In this document: in pieces, positions 27,406 to 35,143 of the stretch
Position numbering within the stretch: the first letter of the stretch is position 1
How the letters are laid out: each line of letters starts with the position of its first letter
Origin: Siansivirga zeaxanthinifaciens CC-SAMT-1
GTDB taxonomy: Bacteria; Bacteroidota; Bacteroidia; Flavobacteriales; Flavobacteriaceae
Direction: 5' to 3'
Length of the DNA: 64,000 nucleotides
NCBI RefSeq assembly: GCF_000941055.1
Contig: NZ_CP007202.1
Location: 2,960,437 to 3,024,436, forward strand
Notes under the pieces: model-generated
The model's input: only the letters and a program-made list of their open reading frames with translations
Database searches by the model: none
What the model was told of the DNA's origin: nothing
Translations under genes and position numbers: made by a program

Positions 27406-28266
27406 TTGGAATTAAACAAAAGTGTTTCAATCCCGAATTTTGAACTTCGGAAATCTTTAAAGCATCCTCTAAATTCGATGCTGTATATTACCGACATCGG
27501 TTTTTACCCACGTGCCTCAGAGCATTATAGAAAGCGAAAAGACGGTTGTAAACAACACATTATTATTTATTGTATAGAAGGAAGTGGATGGATATCTGTA
27601 AATGGAAAACGGTTTGATGTAAATAAAAATCAGTATTTCATTATTCCAAAAAATATACCGCATAGTTACGGAAGCAACAAACAAAATCCATGGAGTATTT
27701 ATTGGATTCATTTTTTAGGAGAATTATCGCATGACTATTCCCAATTAACCAAAAATCCAGAAACGATAATGCCCTCAAATATTGATAGAATTGACAATAG
27801 AATTGAACTATTTGAAGAGATGTTTCAAAATCTTGAAATGGGTTTTACGCCAGATAACATCCAATATGCAAATGTTTGTCTTATGCACTTTTTGGCTTCT
27901 TTTAAATTTTTAGATCAATATAGACAAGTCAAAAAACGTGATGAATCGGATGTTATTTTACAGTCCATTCAATACATGAAAAAAAGAATGGAAAACACCC
28001 TAACTTTATTAGATTTAGCTCAAGGTTCAAATTTATCAATCTCACAGTATTCTTTATTATTTAAGAAAAAAACAGGGCAATCGCCTTTAGATTATTTAAT
28101 TCGATTACGCATTCAAAAAGCATGCCAATTATTAGATAATACACCATTAAAAATCAAACACATTGGCTGTAACGTTGGGTATAACGACCCGTATTACTTT
28201 TCTAGAATTTTCACTAAAACCATAGGTGTATCTCCTAGAGATTATAGAAAGGCACCAAAAGGTTAA
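27406..28266 (+). CDS. AraC family regulator with cupin sensor domain
   Basis: About 286 residues if translation begins at the TTG at 27406; an in-frame TGA lies two codons upstream, so no longer form exists. The first ATG at 27478 gives a shorter protein starting MLYITDIGFYPRASEHYRKR, which would still retain the cupin. Residues 25-150 form an AraC-type ligand-binding domain (HIIIYCIEGSGWISVNGK, IIPKNIPHSYGSN, PWSIYWIHFLGE). Residues about 185-283 carry two helix-turn-helices (LTLLDLAQGSNLSISQYSLL; IKHIGCNVGYNDPYYFSRIF) ending VSPRDYRK. It is the only plus-strand gene in the window and is divergent from the MFS operon. It probably senses a released monosaccharide and activates that operon (inference). 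Confidence 0.88.
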   Translation: MELNKSVSIPNFELRKSLKHPLNSMLYITDIGFYPRASEHYRKRKDGCKQHIIIYCIEGSGWISVNGKRFDVNKNQYFIIPKNIPHSYGSNKQNPWSIYWIHFLGELSHDYSQLTKNPETIMPSNIDRIDNRIELFEEMFQNLEMGFTPDNIQYANVCLMHFLASFKFLDQYRQVKKRDESDVILQSIQYMKKRMENTLTLLDLAQGSNLSISQYSLLFKKKTGQSPLDYLIRLRIQKACQLLDNTPLKIKHIGCNVGYNDPYYFSRIFTKTIGVSPRDYRKAPKG

Positions 28267-28381
28267 ACAAAAGTTGCCAGACTACACCACCAATCTTTCT
28301 ATAAACCAAACACTCATCATTTAAATTCGAGAGGAATAATCATACATAAATTTACATTTCTTCTATTTAAAAAATTAGTTA

Positions 28382-28441
28382 TAAGTGAGATAATACCAGA
28401 CTTTTAAAGATTGGTAGCTATAAAAATTGGCATCGTTGCAT
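28382..28441 (-). pseudogene. Relic of a Tat-signal gene start
   Basis: On the minus strand, just after the 28528..29844 sulfatase, the frame from ATG 28441 reads MQRCQFL*LPIFKSLVLSHL*. Eleven of twenty positions match the N-terminus MQRRQFIQLSTFASLGLSLS of the 18126..20051 protein, including surrounding nucleotides (ATAAAAATTGGCATCGTTGC against ATAAATTGGCGTCGTTGC on the plus strand). The second Arg is Cys and there are in-frame stops, so it is dead. No further homologous sequence is visible before the AraC gene's 3' end. The rest of 28267-28527 holds no gene. Confidence 0.45.
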
Positions 28442-28527
28442 TGCATTTCATTTTAATTTTCAATCAGCTAATTTTTTTCACTCCAATAAATCAGACCAAA
28501 TCATTCCGACAAAACAATTTCAATCAC

Positions 28528-29844
28528 TTATTTTGTTCTAAATTTTACAATTTTATCAGTTAAATCTTTAACTATTTTCGGATTGCTAGCTGCAATATTC
28601 TTTTGCTCAAAAGGATCTGTGCTAATATTAAATAGTTGTACTTTTTCATCGGCCTTTCGAACAGGATCAGGAACTATTATTTTATATGGCGGAAAAATGG
28701 CCATATTATAATACAGACTATTTTCTTTAGTGTCAAAATCATGAGCATAAACCTCTCCAAAAAAACCTTTTCTTTTATTTAACTTTTCAGTATCTAAAAC
28801 GCTTATTCCTGGTAAGTTCGCAGGTTGCTTAATATCTAAAATATCGAGTACCGTTGGTATCATATCGATACTACTCACAAAGGTTTCATTGTTAATTTTA
28901 GGTGATATTTTACCTTTCCACTTATACATAATGGGTGTGCGTATTCCTAAATCATATGGGGCTCTTTTCGATGTTTTTACGTAGGTATCTTTATTCGGTT
29001 CTTGAACCCAACCATTATCGCACACATACACAAATAAGGTGTTCTCTGTAAGTCCCTTTTCCTCAAATAAATCGAATAACTGTCCGCAGGTTTGATCAAA
29101 CCACTCACACATGGCCCAATATTTAGCTAAGTGCTCTGATGTTGTTTTTTTCATATATTTCTCTAACAATTCTTGAGGTGGCGTATGGGGTTGATGTGGT
29201 AAAAATGGCGCGTACCACAAAAAGAATGGTTTTTTTTCTCTCAAAGCTAAATCAACATAACTATTGATGGTATCGAGTCCTTTTCGACCAATTTGAAGAC
29301 CGAAATCACCGTGACGTCCACCACGCTTTGGGTCGCCGTGGGTCATGCCATAATCAAATCCTCCAATTTTGTGGTTACCATGCCACCATTTCCCCGTTTG
29401 AAAGGATAAATACCCTTTTTCTTTAAGCATATCTGGAAGCGTTGTTTGTTTTTCAAAGGAAGAAATAACAGGTTTATACGCTTCTGCTCTTTCATTTCCG
29501 CCGATATTCCCACGCTCATAGACCTTATCATTGCCTAAAATACCATGATCTTTTGGATATAAACCCGTAATTATTGTAGCTAAAGAAGGCGAACACAAGG
29601 GTGTTGGCACATACCCTCGCTTGAAGGTTAAACTTTCTGATGCAAATTTATCTAATCTTGGGGTTTCAATATTTTTATCACCCATAAAACCATAGTCGGT
29701 CCAAGCCTGATCATCGGATAAAATGAATACAATGTTTGGTAATGATTGCTTTATTTCCTCTTTTTTTGGAGGTTTAACTTCATTTTTAGTTGTAAATGCA
29801 ACCAAAAAGGTTGCAGCGATTATTAATAAGTTGATTTTTTTCAT
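28528..29844 (-). CDS. S1 family sulfatase with atypical CSPSL signature
   Basis: A 438-residue sulfatase, secreted (signal near residues 1-18). The signature is PLCSPSLATIITGLYPKDHG: Cys84 is in place, but the Arg of the canonical C-x-P-x-R is Leu88. FILSDDQAWTDYGFMG and VCDNGWVQEP supply metal ligands; the TGKWWHG block holds Lys with an extra Trp before His; YAPFLPHQPHTPP supplies another His. The CxPSL form recurs in a sulfatase subfamily I recall from planctomycetes and Bacteroidota, so the gene is probably functional, but formylglycine formation needs testing. It is 6 nt after the DUF1961 gene and last in the operon that starts at 41363. Confidence 0.88.
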   Translation of the reverse strand: MKKINLLIIAATFLVAFTTKNEVKPPKKEEIKQSLPNIVFILSDDQAWTDYGFMGDKNIETPRLDKFASESLTFKRGYVPTPLCSPSLATIITGLYPKDHGILGNDKVYERGNIGGNERAEAYKPVISSFEKQTTLPDMLKEKGYLSFQTGKWWHGNHKIGGFDYGMTHGDPKRGGRHGDFGLQIGRKGLDTINSYVDLALREKKPFFLWYAPFLPHQPHTPPQELLEKYMKKTTSEHLAKYWAMCEWFDQTCGQLFDLFEEKGLTENTLFVYVCDNGWVQEPNKDTYVKTSKRAPYDLGIRTPIMYKWKGKISPKINNETFVSSIDMIPTVLDILDIKQPANLPGISVLDTEKLNKRKGFFGEVYAHDFDTKENSLYYNMAIFPPYKIIVPDPVRKADEKVQLFNISTDPFEQKNIAASNPKIVKDLTDKIVKFRTK

Positions 29845-29850
29845 TTTTAA

Positions 29851-30648
29851 TTAGTATTGTTTAGTGTAAACCTTAAAATTCTTATATATAGAGGAACGTG
29901 TGTACATTTGCCTTAAACCGATTCTTCCTTCGTTAACTTGAGCTACCTTAGACAAATCCCAAGTAAATAATTCATCTCCGTCGGCACTTTCAATCTTAAA
30001 AAACAACATTTGACCTGATTTAATAGCGGTAATATGATACTTTTGACCTGTTTTGATAAAACCTTTATTATCGTAAGAGGGCACAATTTCAGTTAAATTG
30101 AACGCTTTATTTTGCATTTTGGGATACCTGCGTGCTCTTGTATAATAAAAACCATCGCCATTATTTCCAAAAGCGGCATAACTAATGTGCAAAAGATTCA
30201 TGTTTTCAAAATACTTTTTCATAGCCGGAACTTCTCTGAATTTACTCCATTTCATTATATCTTTATCAAACTCAGCTTCACCAATGCCCGTAGCCTGAAT
30301 ATATAAAAGATTAACATACTTATTTGCCGTGTCGGTTCGGATAAAATCGAACTCAATTTTAATATCGCCGGCAAACGATTCTTTTGTCCACAAAACAGCA
30401 TGGTGGGCATCATTTTCAGGTTCTGGTCCAGCCGAAAAATGCATCCCTTTTTTTGTGTTTTTTACTGTAGCAACCAACCCATCCAAAGTCCAGTTTTTAG
30501 TCCAATCGTCAGTACATTTATCATTGAAAACTAAATTCCAATCTTTTGATTTACTGATTGACTTAAACTCGGCTGATTTATTCTGTGCAGCACAACCAAA
30601 CACAAATAGTGTTACTATTAAAAAGCTACATACTTTTTTTAATTTCAT
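29851..30648 (-). CDS. DUF1961 family lipoprotein (LamG-like beta-sandwich)
   Basis: 265 residues. Lipoprotein signal VTLFVFG-C (Cys19). The body matches DUF1961 by pattern: WNLVFNDKCTDDWTKNWTLDG, then HFSAGPEPENDAHHAVLWTK, IKIEFDFIRTD, HISYAAFGNNGDGFYYTRARR, GQKYHITAIKSGQMLFFKIE and GRIGLRQMYTRSSIYKNFKV. The fold is probably a concanavalin-like beta-sandwich, usual in carbohydrate-binding modules and some lyases or glycosidases. Catalytic activity is not established to my knowledge; binding or hydrolysis of ulvan oligosaccharides is possible. It lies 30 nt after the PL25-like lyase gene and 6 nt before the CSPSL sulfatase, so the three are surely co-transcribed and probably act on the same product. 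Confidence 0.82.
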   Translation of the reverse strand: MKLKKVCSFLIVTLFVFGCAAQNKSAEFKSISKSKDWNLVFNDKCTDDWTKNWTLDGLVATVKNTKKGMHFSAGPEPENDAHHAVLWTKESFAGDIKIEFDFIRTDTANKYVNLLYIQATGIGEAEFDKDIMKWSKFREVPAMKKYFENMNLLHISYAAFGNNGDGFYYTRARRYPKMQNKAFNLTEIVPSYDNKGFIKTGQKYHITAIKSGQMLFFKIESADGDELFTWDLSKVAQVNEGRIGLRQMYTRSSIYKNFKVYTKQY

Positions 30649-30678
30649 GAAAAGATACTTTAGTTAGCTATCAAAAAA

Positions 30679-32046
30679 TCATTGTAATTTCAAAACCTCA
30701 GCTTCCGTTTTTAAGCGTTTAACCGGGCCTTTATCTCCTAGTAAAAAAATTCTTGAATAATCTGTACCCTTAATTTTTTGAGTGGTTACCATTTTAGCAT
30801 CTGGATGTGCATTTCGAATAAAATTAGCCAAGGTAAAAGTTCCACCTTCTTCGTTGATGAGCACTTGCTTTTTAGCAAACTCATTTAAGTTTTTAGTACT
30901 GTTCCACCAAGCTACTTCGCCAGATTTTCCTTGGTTGTAACCAATTAAAAATTGAATGTCTTTTGATGAAGTTACTTTCATTTCTCCTCTGGCTGAACTT
31001 GGTAAGTTGGTAGCACCTCCAGTCCATTCTTTACCTGTATAAATATAATTCATGAGTTGTTTTGGTCCACCATGAGGAGTGCCATCCGCTTCACCTTGAT
31101 AGAAACTAAGATGCGGAAAACCGGAACTGTTTAAACAAGTAGCACCATCTTGAACCCATTTGTCGGAAGTGTTAATTGCCAAGGTCATCACATCCGAATA
31201 TTCCTTGGTTAATGGTAGTTTTAATTCCTTTCCTTTAACATTGTACCACTTATTTTTATCAGTATCGAAGGTCATATAATAACAATTGTTTCGCTCACTG
31301 TAATGAGGTGTCATATTTTTGCATACGTGATAATTATATGATACCAAAATTTCGTTTCCTTTACCTCGCTCAAAACTTGGATACCAAGAATCAAATACAT
31401 CTGAACAATCTGGAGTAGGTTTGGCTTGTTTTGCTTTTAAGATTGATACCTTAGGCGAAAAAGTTTTGCAATTATCTTTCGACACTTGATAAACCCAGTT
31501 ACTGCGATGCGCTCCGTGACGATAGAACAAATAAATATCCCCGTTATCTAATTTTAAAAATTGACTGTAGGTAGCAAATGGCGTCAAATTATCTACCTCA
31601 ACCCAATTGGATATATCCATAGGTTTTTTGGAAACAACGTGAATTTGTTTCCCGCCATTGTAATTTCCTAAAGTATTTTCACCAAATTCTTTAATACCTC
31701 CATGACCTCCAAAAACAATATGTATATAACCTTCACCATTTACCACCAAAGAAGGTTTACCATGATTATCAATTTTCTTACTATTTGATTTTCCTAATAA
31801 ACTGGTTCCTGCTTTATATGGTCCTATCCACTGTTTTTTTTCGTGATTGTAAGCTACCACATAAGGATCTTCTTTTTCTCCCTGATAAGCTATATAGGTT
31901 ACTCCTTTATAATATTCTCCGTTATAACCAACAATAGGATTACCAAAAGCATTATTGGAAAAATAATTTACTTTTTCATGTTCGGATTGACCATTACTTA
32001 TCAAGGAATTAAAAATGATAAGTACTATTAATATTATATTTTTCAT
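30679..32046 (-). CDS. PL25-type ulvan lyase (seven-bladed beta-propeller)
   Basis: 455 residues with a Sec signal peptide MKNIILIVLIIFNSLISNGQ. The body has BNR-like repeat strands typical of a propeller. His95 in IDNHGKPSLVV, His115 in IHIVFGGHGG, Tyr160 in FATYSQFLKL and Arg176 in LFYRHGAHRS lie 20, 45 and 16 residues apart. These are the same spacings as His123, His143, Tyr188 and Arg204 of the ulvan lyase PLSV_3936 (PL25) as I recall them, with a constant offset of 28. PL25 enzymes cleave the rhamnose-3-sulfate to uronate bond by beta-elimination, leaving an unsaturated uronate for GH88. There is no T9SS tail, so it may work in the periplasm on oligomers. This gene is the best evidence for the locus substrate. 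Confidence 0.87.
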   Translation of the reverse strand: MKNIILIVLIIFNSLISNGQSEHEKVNYFSNNAFGNPIVGYNGEYYKGVTYIAYQGEKEDPYVVAYNHEKKQWIGPYKAGTSLLGKSNSKKIDNHGKPSLVVNGEGYIHIVFGGHGGIKEFGENTLGNYNGGKQIHVVSKKPMDISNWVEVDNLTPFATYSQFLKLDNGDIYLFYRHGAHRSNWVYQVSKDNCKTFSPKVSILKAKQAKPTPDCSDVFDSWYPSFERGKGNEILVSYNYHVCKNMTPHYSERNNCYYMTFDTDKNKWYNVKGKELKLPLTKEYSDVMTLAINTSDKWVQDGATCLNSSGFPHLSFYQGEADGTPHGGPKQLMNYIYTGKEWTGGATNLPSSARGEMKVTSSKDIQFLIGYNQGKSGEVAWWNSTKNLNEFAKKQVLINEEGGTFTLANFIRNAHPDAKMVTTQKIKGTDYSRIFLLGDKGPVKRLKTEAEVLKLQ

Positions 32047-32094
32047 TATACTAATTATTTAAATATTTTAATTGAATCAATTTCGATATTGGTT

Positions 32095-35025
32095 TTAATT
32101 ATCTATTGGCAGTGCATTCGATTTAAAATCTATTTCTTTAGTAGATCCGCATTCTTTTTCAAACACTTCAGCAATGGCTTCTGGTTTTATTTCCCATTGT
32201 GGATTGAATGCTGAAGAAACCAAGTAGTTTATCAAACTCTGACGGAACTGTCGTGTCGCAGGTCGGTTTTCTAAATCATTTTCAATATCAATACTACAAA
32301 TAAGCAACTTTCCCTTTCCCACTTTAGCCTCGGCTACAAGAGCTAACTTCTTATTCATTTTCCACGAATCTACGGGCTGAATTAACGAACGATACGCTTT
32401 TGGCCACGGATTTTTAGAATCATGTGAATCTAAAATCATAGGTTGCGCATTATTTAAAATATCCCACCAGTTCCAATTAACATGCGCATCCGTTGGAAAT
32501 AACTCAAATAATGGATGTTTAGGATCAAGTAACATCCCTGAGGCTGAAGATTGACCACCTTGATCTCCTATGGCTGTCCAGAAATGGTTTGTAAAACACG
32601 AAGCTAAATCACCTCTCATATCACCAATCTTAGGTAATAAAAGTACGGTTTCGCCTAATTCAAGTCGTTTTTGGGTGTCCTTGTTCCATTCTTTAGTTAC
32701 ATGAACATTTTTCGGAAAAAACGCAACTTGTTTATCTGGGTAAACCCAAATATTCCAATCGTTCATAAGCTTATTTGCTTTAGATTCAAGCTGTAAGTTT
32801 AATTTTTCCGGCGCATTTATACCTGCAAGTGGAAAATCTATAGAGGCAATAAGCTGAGCGCTTTCTTGTTTAAAGCGCATTGCAGGCAGTTTCCATGTTT
32901 TCAATAAAACCCCATCATTAGTTCGCAGCGTAGCAACCAAATCATTTAAAATCAATTCTTCCTTGCTAAAGTGTGTCACTTCAAAGTCTGCTTCTAAAAT
33001 CTCTTTTTGAGTCAACACGCGTTTAGGCATGCGTGCTAAGAGTACTGTTGGTGCACTCCATCGACGTACGTAATCTAAATCAACATAAGGACGTGGGTCG
33101 TAGAAAGGATCTGTTAAACCCACTGGAGCACTACTTTGCCCAGTAAAATCGGCTAGCGAAAGCCATTGAAAACCTGCCATACCCGGCGTTCGATAGGCCG
33201 CTTCAAAGGATTCACGAATTAATTCGACCTGCCACTTCCCAGACGATTCTACAATTTTAGGAAGAAGTTCGTACATCCCGCGTTCCTTTAGTTGATCAAG
33301 TGCAATTTCAAGGTAGTTCGCTTTAAGGTAACCCGTATATTTTTTGAGTTCGGTTTCAACATCGGGGTACGTACAAATTTGAGCAATTTCATGTGACATT
33401 ACAGGAACTTTAAATGAGGAAGCTGCTTCGCGCCAATCGATAGACGTATTTGGCGGGGTTAAGTTATATTCGGTACGATTAGGCGTTGGAGGCCATCCAA
33501 ATTGGTAACGAAGTTTAATTTTACGTTCTGGCCAAATACCCCGCTGCACTTGATAGTCAGCTCCTTCAGGGCTCCAAGAATTCGCTTTAACCATGTAAAG
33601 TTTAGAATTATCGTAGGCTTTCCATTCCTCAACTATTTCAGAGAAAAATTTGTGGTCGCCATCATATTCATTACCAAGTCCCATAAATACAAAACTTGGA
33701 TGATGACCAAATTCATCTAGAATTCTTTTTGCTTCAGCCCTCATAAAATTAAATTGAGCTTTTGTTTTGACTGTCCCCCATTCTCCCACTTCTGGGGCCA
33801 GGTAGATGCCTATTTCATCGGCAGCTACAAAAGCTGCACTTGGTGGTGTCCAAGAATGAAAACGAGCTAGGTTAATGCCAAAATCTTTGTAGGTACGCCA
33901 TACTTTGCGCCACGACTCTACATCCATGGGTGCATAACCTGTTGTTGGCATAACTGCACAGTCATTATTGCCCCTCATAAAGGTTTTAAATCCATTGACA
34001 CTAAAATGTTTGCCATCTGCTTTTATATCTCGTAGTCCAAATGTTAGCTTTCGTGAATCGATAGATTTTTTGATTTTTACCTTTGCCTCCATTTGGTACA
34101 GATGGGGTTCGTATTCATCCCATAACAGCGCATTTTCTGATATAGGATAATTAATATACATCATATTATTATTAATATCATCTACCCGTCCTTTTATGAC
34201 AAGGGCTTTCGGATTGTGCTCGTTTCCTTCACTTACACCAATAGCATCAAGAGTGAGTTCCCACTTACCTTTAGCGTTACTCGTTTTCCCCAGCAAAAGT
34301 CCAACTTTTAACATGCCTCCAACGGGTTTTGGAGATACAGTTAATCTTTCTATCCAAATATCTGGGTGAGCGACAAGTTTTATATTGCCTACAATACCAT
34401 TCCAAGTACCCGCTGTTTGCTCTGACACTGAGTGCGCATTGTAACCCATATGAACATATTCAGAATTATCTACTCGTAATGTGATTATATGTTTACCAGG
34501 TTTTAACTGCCCCAAATTAAACTTGTGAGGCGCTGCTAAACTGGTAGCTTCACCAACCTCTTTGCCATCAAGCCATAATTTAGAAACCCAATGAACACGT
34601 TCGAGTGAAACCATAACAGGATTTCCTTTCCAAGATTCTGGCACTTCAATATTTCGCATATACCAAACGGGTCCAATAAAGTGTCGGTCCGGTTGCAGAA
34701 AATGTTGCATTTTATATACGCCTTGCTCCTTATATTTACTTAAATAATCTGGTCCCCAACCATTAAGACCGCCTGTACCTGCCCATTCCGTATTACCGTA
34801 CCAAGGTGTTTCGGGACCAGGTATATTTCCGTACCCTTGTTCTTGTATACAACCTGGAAGCTTTAATACATCAGAAAATGACGATTCATTGAACCACCCC
34901 TCTTCAATTCCTTTATTTTTTGGGTCTAATTTAACTTGCCATTCTCCGGCAAGGTTAATTTCTTGCTGTCCATAACTAATTATTGATAAAAAAAAAGTTA
35001 GAACTGTAAAAAACGTATGCTTCAT
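32095..35025 (-). CDS. GH2 family glycosidase of unassigned specificity
   Basis: 976 residues with signal peptide MKHTFFTVLTFFLSIISYGQ. The order is GH2 sugar-binding domain (VSKLWLDGKEVGEATSLAAP), immunoglobulin-like domain, then TIM barrel with predicted acid/base Glu453 in MGLGNEYDGD and nucleophile Glu546 in VPVMSHEIAQICTYP. LRDIKADGKHFSVNGFKTFM marks the barrel start. The C-terminal 250 residues hold a further beta-rich region and a glutamine-amidotransferase-like stretch (VAEAKVGKGKLLICSIDIEN). The nucleophile context differs from LacZ and from beta-glucuronidases, and no N-x-K motif was seen, so the sugar removed is open. It sits 48 nt before the PL25-like lyase and 118 nt after the GH106 gene, inside the lyase operon. 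Confidence 0.85.
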   Translation of the reverse strand: MKHTFFTVLTFFLSIISYGQQEINLAGEWQVKLDPKNKGIEEGWFNESSFSDVLKLPGCIQEQGYGNIPGPETPWYGNTEWAGTGGLNGWGPDYLSKYKEQGVYKMQHFLQPDRHFIGPVWYMRNIEVPESWKGNPVMVSLERVHWVSKLWLDGKEVGEATSLAAPHKFNLGQLKPGKHIITLRVDNSEYVHMGYNAHSVSEQTAGTWNGIVGNIKLVAHPDIWIERLTVSPKPVGGMLKVGLLLGKTSNAKGKWELTLDAIGVSEGNEHNPKALVIKGRVDDINNNMMYINYPISENALLWDEYEPHLYQMEAKVKIKKSIDSRKLTFGLRDIKADGKHFSVNGFKTFMRGNNDCAVMPTTGYAPMDVESWRKVWRTYKDFGINLARFHSWTPPSAAFVAADEIGIYLAPEVGEWGTVKTKAQFNFMRAEAKRILDEFGHHPSFVFMGLGNEYDGDHKFFSEIVEEWKAYDNSKLYMVKANSWSPEGADYQVQRGIWPERKIKLRYQFGWPPTPNRTEYNLTPPNTSIDWREAASSFKVPVMSHEIAQICTYPDVETELKKYTGYLKANYLEIALDQLKERGMYELLPKIVESSGKWQVELIRESFEAAYRTPGMAGFQWLSLADFTGQSSAPVGLTDPFYDPRPYVDLDYVRRWSAPTVLLARMPKRVLTQKEILEADFEVTHFSKEELILNDLVATLRTNDGVLLKTWKLPAMRFKQESAQLIASIDFPLAGINAPEKLNLQLESKANKLMNDWNIWVYPDKQVAFFPKNVHVTKEWNKDTQKRLELGETVLLLPKIGDMRGDLASCFTNHFWTAIGDQGGQSSASGMLLDPKHPLFELFPTDAHVNWNWWDILNNAQPMILDSHDSKNPWPKAYRSLIQPVDSWKMNKKLALVAEAKVGKGKLLICSIDIENDLENRPATRQFRQSLINYLVSSAFNPQWEIKPEAIAEVFEKECGSTKEIDFKSNALPIDN

Positions 35026-35143
35026 TTGTATTTTCTTAAAAATTTATTTTTAAATCGATATTTCATTTTCATTAATTGCTGATTTATATGAATCGCTAGT
35101 TCATTGAATACACCTACCAAAAACATTCCTATCTAAAAATTGA

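Noticed and set aside
28289..28415. Inverted 10-mers ACCAATCTTT / AAAGATTGGT between the AraC gene and the sulfatase as a bidirectional terminator
   Set aside because: Arms are over 100 bp apart with no U-tract, and the second arm lies in the Tat-gene relic, so a chance match is more likely.
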